Shown in pieces: positions 1 through 8,686 of a stretch of DNA of 64,000 bases; the stretch's first letter is position 1, and every line of letters starts with the position of its first letter. This DNA is from Flammeovirgaceae bacterium BBD 1991-12 (GTDB taxonomy: Bacteria; Bacteroidota; Bacteroidia; Cytophagales; Cyclobacteriaceae). A program made the translations under genes and the position numbers. The stretch lies in assembly GCA_001657315.1 (NCBI GenBank), contig LYSV01000008.1:25995-89994 (forward strand). Direction: 5' to 3'. Below the pieces are notes generated by a model. It searched no databases. It saw only the letters and a program-made list of their open reading frames with translations, and had not been told where the DNA came from.

Positions 1-277
1 CCTCTCTGTTGTCGAACCTCAATTGAGAAAGTAACTCCAGGGTTCCTTTCATACCGCCTCCGTTGGAATCATTATAACCTTTCTCTACAATTCCGTATGC
101 AATATCGACGATATCCCTCAGCCCCTCCCGTGCCTTTGATATCTCTTCTTCACGAAAGCCTTCAATATCCTTCTGCCCCTTGTTGTAAATACTGTACACT
201 GAAATAGTGCTGACTACGATGACAGTGGTAGCGAGTAATGCTCCTGTAAAAATGACTATTTTCCACTTTAGGCTCAT
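1..277 (-). CDS. Cache-domain membrane sensor, N-terminal fragment (cut by window edge)
   Basis: The reading frame runs on the minus strand from an ATG at 277 and leaves the window at base 1, so only 92 residues are visible. It starts with a short basic stretch and one hydrophobic segment (about residues 5-28), then a helix and a run reading DIVDIAYGIVEKGYND and later LLSQLRFDN. That pattern is the start of an extracytoplasmic single-Cache (sCache_2) ligand-binding domain, which sits between two membrane helices in chemoreceptors, histidine kinases and cyclases. The output domain is outside the window, so the kind of sensor is unknown. Confidence 0.7.
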   Translation of the reverse strand, partial: MSLKWKIVIFTGALLATTVIVVSTISVYSIYNKGQKDIEGFREEEISKAREGLRDIVDIAYGIVEKGYNDSNGGGMKGTLELLSQLRFDNRE

Positions 278-310
278 ATCTCTTTTTATGTTATACCCTC
301 CATAACTGCA

Positions 311-1576
311 TCAATTAAGGAGTTTTGGTGTGAAATCAAAAGTCACATAAAAAAAATTCGTCAGCTCGCTCTTATCCCCTCTTTGCTTTAAAGCCACCAT
401 GGTGTCAGTGGCAAAATACTGCAGATACCCACCACTAACTGAAAAAAAATCATTGTATTTATAAAGGAACAGCGCATCCAGCTCTATCCCAAGGTCCTTA
501 TCCATGCCTTCACCACCGGTATCCAAAAGAGATCTGTGTGTGGAAAAGGAATGCGCTTCTATGCCCAGTGACCATTTCTCGTGTATCTGGTCATATACTT
601 TAAGATAAAGGTCCTTTAACCCAGGGGGAACATCAAAGCCTCCGAAATAGAACATGTCCTGACGACCAAAATAACGGTGTCTGCGTGCATAAAGAGGAAT
701 GAAGGTGTTAGTCTCGTCATAGTCCGGGTCATTCAGATCTGCTCCTCTTGTACCGGAGAGTATATCGAAACCAGCTGTTATTTTTATCTTTTTAAGTACT
801 TTACAGGTAGCATCGAAAGAGGCCATCCATGCATCTACATCCTGATCGGTCACATTTTCACCGAACTGGTGATAGTAACTGCCGGTAAAAGTCCAGTTTC
901 TCTGATCTTTACGTCCGAAAAAGCCCAGAGTCTGCATATAACTAACACTGGTATCCGGCTTTTCCAATCCCCGGTTAACAAATATCAGTGATGCTTCCCC
1001 TGACACAAATTTCTTATTCAGCCAGATCAACTGGAGGTTTTTGTAGTTTCTGCTCTCGTAGAGATCACGGAAAACCGATTGATCATCTTCATTTATTGCA
1101 ATGGCAAAGTTCGCAGTAATGGTTGAATCCGCTGATTTCAGCCCCATCAGGGCAGCATCATGTGTTCTGCCTTGCTGACGCCAGTTAGCTTTACCCATAA
1201 GCTTGTAATTATCATATTCCAGCTCCTGCCGGCCCAGTTGAAGATATACTCCCCTCGCCGGTTGAAAACGCAACCACGCCTGGTAGATATTCAGGCCTGC
1301 TGTCTGGTCTAATTGGGCGTCTTCTCCCCAGATCCTTACATCCTGCACCGAGATGTACCCGCTGAGGTGTTCATCATGGGTATAGGAAAGGTTTAGTCTC
1401 GTTCTTTGTGAGGTGATAAAAACAGGCCTGTCTTCCATTTCCGGAAGTGTCGTATAGCCATTTCTGAATTCGGACCTGGGTCGGAATTGTGCATCGATCG
1501 CAAACTTACCCTGAGCTACTGAAAAATAAGGAATAAAAGAGCTCAGGCCTATTATTACAAAAAAAATACCACGCAT
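311..1576 (-). CDS. Alginate-export-type outer membrane beta-barrel protein
   Basis: 421 residues with an N-terminal signal peptide (cleavage near VAQG, about residue 22). The mature part is rich in alternating aromatic/polar strands and ends in an aromatic residue-rich strand (FFYVTFDFTP), as outer-membrane barrels do. Conserved blocks such as QDVRIWGE and LGRQELEYDN match the alginate_exp family (18-strand porin-like channels related to AlgE). In Bacteroidota these are generic barrel proteins, so the substrate should not be taken as alginate. It lies downstream of the Cache sensor gene across only 33 bases on the same strand, but its own start faces a 318-base gap, so it is transcribed first. 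Confidence 0.72.
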   Translation of the reverse strand: MRGIFFVIIGLSSFIPYFSVAQGKFAIDAQFRPRSEFRNGYTTLPEMEDRPVFITSQRTRLNLSYTHDEHLSGYISVQDVRIWGEDAQLDQTAGLNIYQAWLRFQPARGVYLQLGRQELEYDNYKLMGKANWRQQGRTHDAALMGLKSADSTITANFAIAINEDDQSVFRDLYESRNYKNLQLIWLNKKFVSGEASLIFVNRGLEKPDTSVSYMQTLGFFGRKDQRNWTFTGSYYHQFGENVTDQDVDAWMASFDATCKVLKKIKITAGFDILSGTRGADLNDPDYDETNTFIPLYARRHRYFGRQDMFYFGGFDVPPGLKDLYLKVYDQIHEKWSLGIEAHSFSTHRSLLDTGGEGMDKDLGIELDALFLYKYNDFFSVSGGYLQYFATDTMVALKQRGDKSELTNFFYVTFDFTPKLLN

Positions 1577-1894
1577 AGCTATGCAATGTGCAGTTAAATT
1601 AAAAAAATGCTCTACACAACTTATAATGTACTTCTGAGAAAACCCCTGTCATCATTTTGAACGGAGGTTTCCCTTCAAAATACTGTTTTACAATACCATT
1701 TAATACAGGGGCTATGAGTTAGGAGAAGATCAGGGATGTATACTGCCACACAAGGTATGGTAAACTTTTCATTCCAGCAACTTGTTTTGCCGGGAATTTG
1801 ACCAACAGCCGGATGCCGGCACTAAGATATGGTTTTATGAAATAAAAAAGGGATGTATAATACATCCCTTTAAATATCATTAAGATTTGAAAGA
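1577..1894. other. Intergenic region between the barrel protein and the histone gene
   Basis: No coding frame was found. It holds the minus-strand terminator of the histone gene (1843-1872) and must hold the promoter of the barrel gene that starts at 1576. The rest is AT-rich with no repeat that I can support. Confidence 0.6.
1843..1872 (-). terminator. Intrinsic terminator of the histone-like gene
   Basis: A perfect 10-bp stem (AAGGGATGTA at 1848-1857, TACATCCCTT at 1861-1870) with a 3-base loop. On the minus strand the stem is followed directly by a run of five to six T. It lies about 25 bases past the stop codon of the histone-like gene. Confidence 0.85.
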
Positions 1895-2071
1895 TTAGCC
1901 TTTATTCTTGATATCCTGAACCTGCACACGAATATCCTGTGCTATATTTTTTAATTCCTGCATTCCCTTTCTTACGCGGGTACCTGCAGCATTATTGCCT
2001 TTATCATAGAATTTTTCAAAGTCGGATTCCAAAGCTTGTACTAAGTTTTTAAGTTCTTCAAATCTGTTCAT
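1895..2071 (-). CDS. Hc1-type histone H1-like DNA-binding protein
   Basis: A 58-residue reading frame (MNRFEELKNLVQ...KNKG), small, helical and lysine-rich, with the core FYDKGNNAAGTRVRKGMQEL. This is the short Hc1/histone H1-like family found almost universally in Bacteroidota, thought to bind and compact DNA in the nucleoid. It is only about half the length of the chlamydial Hc1 and lacks its long lysine/alanine tail, which is normal for this phylum. It has its own terminator and a 99-base upstream gap that is strongly AT-rich, so it is probably monocistronic. Confidence 0.88.
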   Translation of the reverse strand: MNRFEELKNLVQALESDFEKFYDKGNNAAGTRVRKGMQELKNIAQDIRVQVQDIKNKG

Positions 2072-2170
2072 ACTTGATAGAATTTTAAGGTTATTGAAAA
2101 TTTTTCAGTTTTAGAATGAGGCGGCAATATAGTTAAAATGTTTCTAAATTAACGAAAAACCAACTTTTTT

Positions 2171-3418
2171 TTACTTTGTGATCGCAATTATTTCCTCACG
2201 CCGGTATACTCCGCCATCCAGTTTGTCCTTCACAGCGGCGAAAGCTCCGATGGTTTCTTCCACGTCTTCGAGCGTATGCACAGCAGTCGGGATCAGTCTC
2301 AGCATGATCACATCTTTGGGAACTACAGGGTATATTACCATAGAGCAGAATATATTGTAATTCTCCCGAAGGTCCATCGCCATATTGGCACCTTCACCTA
2401 TGCCACCACGGAATAATACGGGTGTTACGGGTGATTCGGTTGTCCCTATGTCAAAACCGTGCTCCTTAAGGCCTGACTGTAAGGCATTTACGATCTTCCA
2501 AAGGTTATTTTTCAGTTCCGGTCTTGTCTTTAGCAGTTCAAGTCTTTTGATGGCTCCTACAACCAGCGGCATAGGCAGTGTCTTCGCAAAGATCTGAGAT
2601 CTCATGGTGTACCGGAGGTAATCAATTATGGGTTTTATACCACCTACAAATGCACCAATACTGGCCATTGATTTGGCAAACGTGGAAAAATAGATATCAA
2701 TACCGTCCTGAACGCCCAGCTCTTCACCTGTTCCGGCGCCTGTTTTACCCATTGTGCCAAAACCATGCGCATCATCCACCAAAAGACGAAACTGATATTT
2801 TTCTTTCAACTCAACGATGTCCTTTAAGCGTCCCATGTTACCAGACATACCAAATACGCCTTCTGTGATCACCAATATGCCACCACCCGTCTCGTCCGTG
2901 ATCTTTTGAGCTCTCTGAAGCTGTTTTTCCAGATTTTCGATATTGTTGTGGGGAAATACAAAACGTTTTCCCAAATGCAGCCGCACGCCATCGATAATAC
3001 AGGCATGGGACTCTGCATCGTAAACAATAACATCCTTTCTGTCCACCACTGCATCAATAATGGAGAGTACTCCCTGATAGCCATAGTTCAGCAGCAAAAC
3101 AGCTTCTTTGTCAATGAATTCCGCCAATCTTTCCTCCAATTCAATGTGGTGAACGGAATTTCCCGACATCATACGTGCTCCCATAGGATAGGCCAGCCCC
3201 CATTCCGCTGCAGCCTCAGCATCTACTTTCCTTACTTCAGGGTGATTGGCAAGACCCAGGTAATTGTTCAAACTCCAGGTTAAAACCTCTTTCCCATTAA
3301 ATCGCATGCGCGGGGCTATCTCTCCCTCCAGTTTTGGAAACATGAAATAATCCTGTGGCAGATGCGAATGTTGACCCAGTGCTCCTTCTTCAACGCGTAA
3401 TTTATCAAAAATATCCAC
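2171..3418 (-). CDS. Alpha-oxoamine synthase, probable serine palmitoyltransferase or capnine-type synthase
   Basis: A 415-residue pyridoxal-phosphate enzyme of the alpha-oxoamine synthase family, which condenses an amino acid with an acyl thioester. The PLP lysine is K249 in STFAKSMASIG; the aspartate-histidine pair VDDAHGFGT (about residues 214-222) and SHACIIDG (about 138-144) bind the cofactor ring. KBL and BioF have different surrounding sequence; this variant is the stand-alone Bacteroidota type used for sphingolipid (serine + palmitoyl) or sulfonolipid (cysteate + acyl) base synthesis. Cytophagia are known for capnine sulfonolipids, so cysteate is a real alternative substrate. It stands alone and is divergent from the biotin carboxylase gene. 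Confidence 0.8.
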   Translation of the reverse strand: MDIFDKLRVEEGALGQHSHLPQDYFMFPKLEGEIAPRMRFNGKEVLTWSLNNYLGLANHPEVRKVDAEAAAEWGLAYPMGARMMSGNSVHHIELEERLAEFIDKEAVLLLNYGYQGVLSIIDAVVDRKDVIVYDAESHACIIDGVRLHLGKRFVFPHNNIENLEKQLQRAQKITDETGGGILVITEGVFGMSGNMGRLKDIVELKEKYQFRLLVDDAHGFGTMGKTGAGTGEELGVQDGIDIYFSTFAKSMASIGAFVGGIKPIIDYLRYTMRSQIFAKTLPMPLVVGAIKRLELLKTRPELKNNLWKIVNALQSGLKEHGFDIGTTESPVTPVLFRGGIGEGANMAMDLRENYNIFCSMVIYPVVPKDVIMLRLIPTAVHTLEDVEETIGAFAAVKDKLDGGVYRREEIIAITK

Positions 3419-3574
3419 TGTTAATTTATTGTTATGTTAGTCTTCCAAAAAAACACACAAATCTAATACTATTAAACATCTTCTCAAAAGTACCATTTCA
3501 TTTAGTAAGGGGCTCACTTAGAAAAGATGAATTAATTATTTAGCATTGTACAAACGATATAATGTCGCTCCTTT

Positions 3575-5074
3575 ATGAAAAAAATCAGTAAAATACTTAT
3601 CGCCAACAGAGGCGAAATTGCCCTGAGAGTAATGCGCTCAGCAAGAGAAATGGGAATAAAGACAGTCGCCATTTTCAGTGAGGCTGATCGCAACGCACTA
3701 CATGTCAGATACGCGGACGAAGCCGTCTGCATCGGTCCGCCACCTTCGGCACAATCTTACCTGAAAGGTGATGAGATCATAGAAGTATGTAAAAGACTGA
3801 ACGTTGATGCTATCCATCCTGGATATGGGTTTCTTTCTGAAAACGCTGTTTTTGCACGGAATGCTGAGAAAAACGGCATAAAATTCATTGGTCCAAGCCC
3901 TGAGGCTATAGAAACCATGGGCAGCAAACTGGCTGCAAAGGCGGCTGTTTCGAAATACAATGTTCCGCTGGTTCCCGGAGTAGACCACTCTATTACAGAT
4001 GTAGAGGAATCAAAGCGTATAGCCGAAGAGATAGGCTATCCCGTGCTTATCAAGGCAAGTGCAGGAGGTGGAGGCAAGGGCATGCGGATCGTGGAAGATC
4101 CGGCGGATTTTGAGGCGCAAATGGAACGTGCAGTAAGCGAGGCCAGGTCTGCCTTTGGAGATGGTGATGTATTCGTGGAAAAATTCATAACCTCACCCAG
4201 GCACATTGAATTTCAGATCCTGGGAGATGAACATGGCAATGTGGTGCATCTGTTTGAACGGGAATGCTCTATTCAGCGCCGGCACCAGAAAGTGATCGAG
4301 GAGGCACCATCCTCCATATTAACACCTGAAGTACGGAAAGCCATGGGTGAAGCCGCTGTAGGCGTGGCAAAGGCCTGTAACTACTATGGTGCAGGTACGG
4401 TGGAATTTATCGTTGACGACAAGCTTGACTTCTTCTTCCTGGAGATGAATACACGCCTGCAGGTGGAGCATCCGGTGACGGAAGAGATCACGGGAATTGA
4501 CCTGGTAAAGGAGCAGATCAAAATAGCGGAAGGCCGGGAGTTACCTTTCAAACAGGAGGATCTCGAATTCAAAGGCCATGCCTTCGAGCTGAGAGTGTAT
4601 GCTGAAGATCCCAAAAACAATTTTCTACCCGATATCGGCCGGCTGAATCAATATGTCAGACCGCAGGGACCGGGAATACGGGTAGATGATGGATTTGAAC
4701 AGGGAATGGATATACCCATTTACTATGATCCTATGATCGCCAAGCTGGTTACCTATGCTGATAACCGCGAAAAGGCCATGGAACGTATGCTGAGAGCCAT
4801 CGAGGAGTATAAAATATCCGGTATTGAAAATACATTGGAGTTTGGCACCTATGTGTTAAATCATGAAGCCTTCAGAAGCGGGAATTTCAATACAAAATTC
4901 GTAGAAAAGTACTTCACTCCTGATGTGCTTAAATCACAGGAAATTGACGCCGAAGAAGAGATCTCCGCAGTTCTCGGTGCTGTACTGGTGAATGAAAGTG
5001 CTCCCAACAAAGCCTCTGACAATCACTCTATCTCCGAAAGCCAGTGGCAGAAGAGAAAGTGGATGAATAACTAG
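3575..5074 (+). CDS. accC: Biotin carboxylase subunit of an acyl-CoA carboxylase
   Basis: 499 residues: the N-terminal biotin carboxylase domain (KILIANRGEIALRVMRSARE), the ATP-grasp domain with the glycine-rich loop SAGGGGKGMR (about residues 162-171), the catalytic segment EMNTRLQVEHPVTEE (about 289-303), and the C-terminal domain. It carboxylates biotin on a carrier protein using ATP and bicarbonate. It is about 50 residues longer than typical AccC; the tail (from about 450) is acidic and ends QWQKRKWMNN. No biotin carrier or carboxyltransferase gene is next to it, so it could belong to acetyl-CoA carboxylase or a propionyl-type enzyme encoded elsewhere. Confidence 0.88.
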   Translation: MKKISKILIANRGEIALRVMRSAREMGIKTVAIFSEADRNALHVRYADEAVCIGPPPSAQSYLKGDEIIEVCKRLNVDAIHPGYGFLSENAVFARNAEKNGIKFIGPSPEAIETMGSKLAAKAAVSKYNVPLVPGVDHSITDVEESKRIAEEIGYPVLIKASAGGGGKGMRIVEDPADFEAQMERAVSEARSAFGDGDVFVEKFITSPRHIEFQILGDEHGNVVHLFERECSIQRRHQKVIEEAPSSILTPEVRKAMGEAAVGVAKACNYYGAGTVEFIVDDKLDFFFLEMNTRLQVEHPVTEEITGIDLVKEQIKIAEGRELPFKQEDLEFKGHAFELRVYAEDPKNNFLPDIGRLNQYVRPQGPGIRVDDGFEQGMDIPIYYDPMIAKLVTYADNREKAMERMLRAIEEYKISGIENTLEFGTYVLNHEAFRSGNFNTKFVEKYFTPDVLKSQEIDAEEEISAVLGAVLVNESAPNKASDNHSISESQWQKRKWMNN

Positions 5075-5249
5075 GTTGGTTACTGATTGTTTGTTGATTG
5101 TAATTGGTTGATAGTGAACAGTTATTGACCACTCATGGCCTGGTATTGGATTATCCGGCAATGAGTGGTTCAACATCGGAATAGTACTGAATGTTTTCAG
5201 GAAGCCCGGGGCTCCGTACTGAAGACTCAGGACTAACAGACTTTTGGAT

Positions 5250-6542
5250 ATGGCAGAAATAAGACCCATACGGGCATGGAAATTCAATCACAGGCTATCA
5301 GGAGAGATTGAAGAGCTAACCTCTCCGCTTTTCGATGTGGTATCTGAAAAGCAGAGAGCCCGGCTCTATCAAAACCCACTCAACAGCATTCATCTATCGG
5401 TGCCCAACAGTGCGGAGGAGGCTGCTGAGGTATTGTCCCAATGGAAAAAGGACGGAACCCTTAAGCTTGATCATGTGCCGGGCATATACGTTTACTATCA
5501 GTATTTTTCACTGGCCGGTAGTGATAAGGAATATTGCAGAAAAGGGTTTATCTGTAACATAAAGGCCTATGACTGGCCTGACAAAGTGCTGCTGAGGCAT
5601 GAAAACACCATGCCGAAAGCCGTAAATGACCGTATCAGCATCCTGGAAAAGACGCAGCTCAATGTAAGCCCCACGCATGGCCTGTATACCGATCCAACCT
5701 TTGAGCTGGAACAGTATATGGATGAAAGTATGCTCAGTCCTATATATGAAACCGAGGATTATCAGGGAGTACGGGATGTCCTGAGTGTAATTCAGGATGC
5801 AGACATTATTCAGCGTTTCCTGACTGTGCTCAGGGACAAGAATATCATACTGGCCGACGGACATCATCGCTATGAAGGATCGCTGATGTACCGGAAAAAA
5901 ATGATGGCCACCCATGCCAATGGTTCAGGTGAAGAAGGATACAACTATCACCTGATGTTCCTGACCAACACCGAGGCGGAAGATCTACGGATCATGCCCA
6001 CACATCGTTTGATCAAGGGGCTGCCAAAAGTTGATGAGGAGGAATTGCTGAAAAAACTGGAAGAGGATTTTATCATAAAGCCGATTGAGGATGCCTATAT
6101 GATCAACGAGATCATATTGGGCAAAAAGTGGGCTTTTGGATTACTTTTCAGGGACAGTACGTACAAGGTACGGCTTAAACCCGAGCGGTTCCATACACTC
6201 AAATGGAATTTTCCCGACGAGGTTAAAGAACTGGACCTTACCGTAATGCACTATTTCATTATAGAAAAGGCGCTGGGTATAGCCGGTAAAGATCAAAGAG
6301 CCTCCGAAAATATAGAATTTGACCGTAGCTTTAGTGACTGTCTGGCCAAGGTGATCAGGGAAGAGGTCCAGCTGGCGCTCATCACCAAGGATATATCCAT
6401 GGAGGATGTAAAAAAGGTGTGTTACAGTGGCTATACCATGCCGCAAAAATCAACCTTCTTTTACCCCAAGGTAGTTTGCGGATTCCTTTTCAGTTCAATC
6501 AAAGATAATGAATTTCAGTCGCCGCCTTATTCTTGCTTCTAA
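5250..6542 (+). CDS. DUF1015 family protein
   Basis: 430 residues from the ATG (MAEIRPIRAWKFNH); a TTG two codons upstream is possible but less likely. The opening IRPIRAWKF, the block LSPTHGLYTD-like VSPTHGLYTDP, and ILADGHHRYEGSLMYR (about residues 205-220) are hallmarks of DUF1015, a widespread family of unknown biochemistry often found near serine biosynthesis genes. The HHRYE core is the likely active or binding site. The last ~20 residues run past the usual family end (after MPQKSTFFYPK) and overlap the start of maf by 35 bases, so the two genes are probably translationally coupled. Confidence 0.85.
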   Translation: MAEIRPIRAWKFNHRLSGEIEELTSPLFDVVSEKQRARLYQNPLNSIHLSVPNSAEEAAEVLSQWKKDGTLKLDHVPGIYVYYQYFSLAGSDKEYCRKGFICNIKAYDWPDKVLLRHENTMPKAVNDRISILEKTQLNVSPTHGLYTDPTFELEQYMDESMLSPIYETEDYQGVRDVLSVIQDADIIQRFLTVLRDKNIILADGHHRYEGSLMYRKKMMATHANGSGEEGYNYHLMFLTNTEAEDLRIMPTHRLIKGLPKVDEEELLKKLEEDFIIKPIEDAYMINEIILGKKWAFGLLFRDSTYKVRLKPERFHTLKWNFPDEVKELDLTVMHYFIIEKALGIAGKDQRASENIEFDRSFSDCLAKVIREEVQLALITKDISMEDVKKVCYSGYTMPQKSTFFYPKVVCGFLFSSIKDNEFQSPPYSCF

Positions 6543-7179
6543 GTCGCCAAGAAGGCAGCAACTGCTAAGGGCTATCGTTCCCGGTCTGGAGATCCGGACC
6601 AAACACGTGGAGGAGGATTATCCTGACTCACTTAAGACTGATCAGGTGGCTGCGTATCTGGCACAAAAGAAAGCGCTGGCGTTCAGGGGTGAGCTTAAGG
6701 ATGAAGTATTGATAACTTCGGATACCACAGTAGTGCTCGGCGATCAGATCCTGGGCAAACCGGAGGATGAAGCCGCTGCATTTGATATGCTGTCAGCACT
6801 GTCCGGTGGCTTTCATCATGTAGATACCGGGGTGTGTATCCTGAGCAGGGAGAAGCAGGTGGTTTTTAACGAAGTAACCCGGGTATACTTTGGAAAACTG
6901 ACAGATGAGACCATCAGAGCCTACATTTCTTCCTTTCACCCCCTTGACAAGGCAGGAGCCTACGGAATTCAGGATTGCATTGAGCAGGATACCAATCTGC
7001 TCTCACAGGAAGACCAAAAATTCCTGTTGAAGATCAATAAACCCCTACTCTATGAGGAGACTATGACCAGTGGCAGCACGAAGCCTCCTGCTTTTTATAT
7101 TGATCATATCGAGGGTTCGTACTTCAATGTAATGGGACTGCCTGTTGCAAGGCTTTACCATGAACTCTCGAGGTTTTAA
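6508..7179 (+). CDS. maf: Maf-family nucleoside triphosphate pyrophosphatase, with an internal insertion
   Basis: 223 residues; Maf proteins hydrolyse non-canonical or modified nucleoside triphosphates to monophosphates. Motifs: LILASKSPRRQQLL near the N-terminus (SxSPRR loop), the EDY(P) pair, the aspartate in SDTTVV (about 73), and DKAGAYGIQD (about 150-159), then EGSYFNVMGLP near the end. Normal family members read straight from GIQD through about 15 residues into EGSYxNVMGLP; here about 35-40 extra residues lie between them (roughly 160-200). The insertion is in frame and not a recognised domain. Start overlaps the DUF1015 gene. Confidence 0.88.
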   Translation: MNFSRRLILASKSPRRQQLLRAIVPGLEIRTKHVEEDYPDSLKTDQVAAYLAQKKALAFRGELKDEVLITSDTTVVLGDQILGKPEDEAAAFDMLSALSGGFHHVDTGVCILSREKQVVFNEVTRVYFGKLTDETIRAYISSFHPLDKAGAYGIQDCIEQDTNLLSQEDQKFLLKINKPLLYEETMTSGSTKPPAFYIDHIEGSYFNVMGLPVARLYHELSRF

Positions 7180-7231
7180 GCCCCTGACCTGATATTGTTC
7201 ATGAGCCTGTATCATGAAATGATCCAGACAA

Positions 7232-8164
7232 ATGAAGGAGATATTAAAATATCTTAGAAGTCATGTAAAAGAAGATTTTAGCAAAGGCTACTACATCACT
7301 ATAGCCTTCTTTCTTGCCATTTGCCTTTCCATTAACTACTACCTGGATTTTGAAGATTCCATCATTGACAGTTACTATGGGCGGAGTATCAGGATCTTTT
7401 ATTTTTTTCTGTTCTATGCCTTTGCCTATTATGGTGCCACATTCATTATGGCGGGCTTCAAAAAGCGTTCCGACATTTTGAATAACCGGTGGTTTTGGGT
7501 GAAGAGTTCCTTCATTCTCATGCTACTGGCACTTGATGGCGGTTTTCATTACCATGACATTTTCATTCGCGAGTCCGTTCCCCCCGTAGCCCAATATTTT
7601 TCGCGGAAAGTGCTGAAGAACCTGATCAATATTCTGACCATGATCCTCCCTATGATCATTTTCTACCGGATGTATGACAGGAACATAAACAGCTTCTACG
7701 GACTCACCCTCAAAGGCTTTAACTATCGTCCATATCTGACGATGCTGCTGATCATGGTCCCGGTGATAATAGCGGCATCCTTCATTGAAAACTTCAATGA
7801 TTTTTACCCTATTTACAAAAAGAATGCGGTACACCAGCATTTACACATAGCAGAATGGATCCCCGCTGTGATATACGAGCTTGCCTATGGCTGGAATTTT
7901 CTGACCATAGAACTTGCCTTCAGAGGATTCATGATCCTGTCACTGGCCGGTATTATGGGACGCAACGTGGTGATGCCCATGGTGGTGACCTATTGTTTTT
8001 ATCATTTTGGAAAACCCGAAGGCGAAGCCATCAGTTCCATTATAGGAGGGTATATACTGGGAGTAATTGCCCTTGAAAGCCGGAGTGTATTCGGAGGAAT
8101 AATGATCCATGTAGGGGTGGCCTGGATGATGGAGCTTTTTGCCTGGCTACAACAGAAAATATAA
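7232..8164 (+). CDS. CPBP-family intramembrane protease-like protein
   Basis: 310 residues with about eight hydrophobic segments. The C-terminal third carries CPBP (Abi/Rce1-like) signatures: IELAFRGFMILS (about 228-239), the second motif YCFYHFGKP (about 255-263), and GGIMIHVGVAWMMEL (about 288-302). CPBP enzymes cut peptides inside the membrane using a glutamate and histidines. The first motif is normally two adjacent glutamates followed by xxxR; here the first is isoleucine, so activity is uncertain. The N-terminal half is family-specific membrane sequence. It lies between maf and a small DUF1801-like gene, 14 bases before the latter, on one strand. Confidence 0.7.
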   Translation: MKEILKYLRSHVKEDFSKGYYITIAFFLAICLSINYYLDFEDSIIDSYYGRSIRIFYFFLFYAFAYYGATFIMAGFKKRSDILNNRWFWVKSSFILMLLALDGGFHYHDIFIRESVPPVAQYFSRKVLKNLINILTMILPMIIFYRMYDRNINSFYGLTLKGFNYRPYLTMLLIMVPVIIAASFIENFNDFYPIYKKNAVHQHLHIAEWIPAVIYELAYGWNFLTIELAFRGFMILSLAGIMGRNVVMPMVVTYCFYHFGKPEGEAISSIIGGYILGVIALESRSVFGGIMIHVGVAWMMELFAWLQQKI

Positions 8165-8178
8165 AACCATAAAAACCT

Positions 8179-8550
8179 ATGAAAACTGATTTACCGGAAA
8201 TAGATCAGACGCTGAGATCATTCATGACAAGTCATGTGCCACCATTGAGAGTACGGATAGACAAAGCAACGCAACTGGAAATGGCTGGCACCAAAGAAGC
8301 CATGCAGGGAAAGCAAAAGGTAGATGGTTTTTACTTCGGCAGTATTATACCGAAGCCTAAAGATGTACGCCTGTACTTTTTTCCTATATATACCCACCCT
8401 GAAGAGTTCAGTCCGTCCACAGAACTAAGGAAATGTCTTAAGGGTAAGAGTTGTTTCCATATCAAAAAGCTCTCTCCCGAACTACAGGAAGAGATCAGGG
8501 AGATGATCATCAAAGGAGTGAAAATATATCAGTCAGAAGGCCTGATCTAG
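8179..8550 (+). CDS. DUF1801/YdhG-like small protein
   Basis: 123 residues, no signal peptide or membrane segment. The C-terminal block (KGKSCFHIKKLSPELQEEI, about 88-106) and the length resemble DUF1801 (YdhG-like) proteins, small alpha/beta proteins of unknown biochemical role with a frataxin-like fold. It follows the CPBP gene by 14 bases and is probably cotranscribed with it. Family assignment is from pattern only. Confidence 0.6.
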   Translation: MKTDLPEIDQTLRSFMTSHVPPLRVRIDKATQLEMAGTKEAMQGKQKVDGFYFGSIIPKPKDVRLYFFPIYTHPEEFSPSTELRKCLKGKSCFHIKKLSPELQEEIREMIIKGVKIYQSEGLI

Positions 8551-8686
8551 TGGTAAATAGTTATTGGGTTATTGGTTATTAAGTTACCGGGGAAGTTGAA
8601 TCTTATTTTCAGCCTCTGACTCAATTTAATAACTAACTGAAAATCAATATTTTAAATACAGTAACAAGAGAATTATTAATGTGAGG

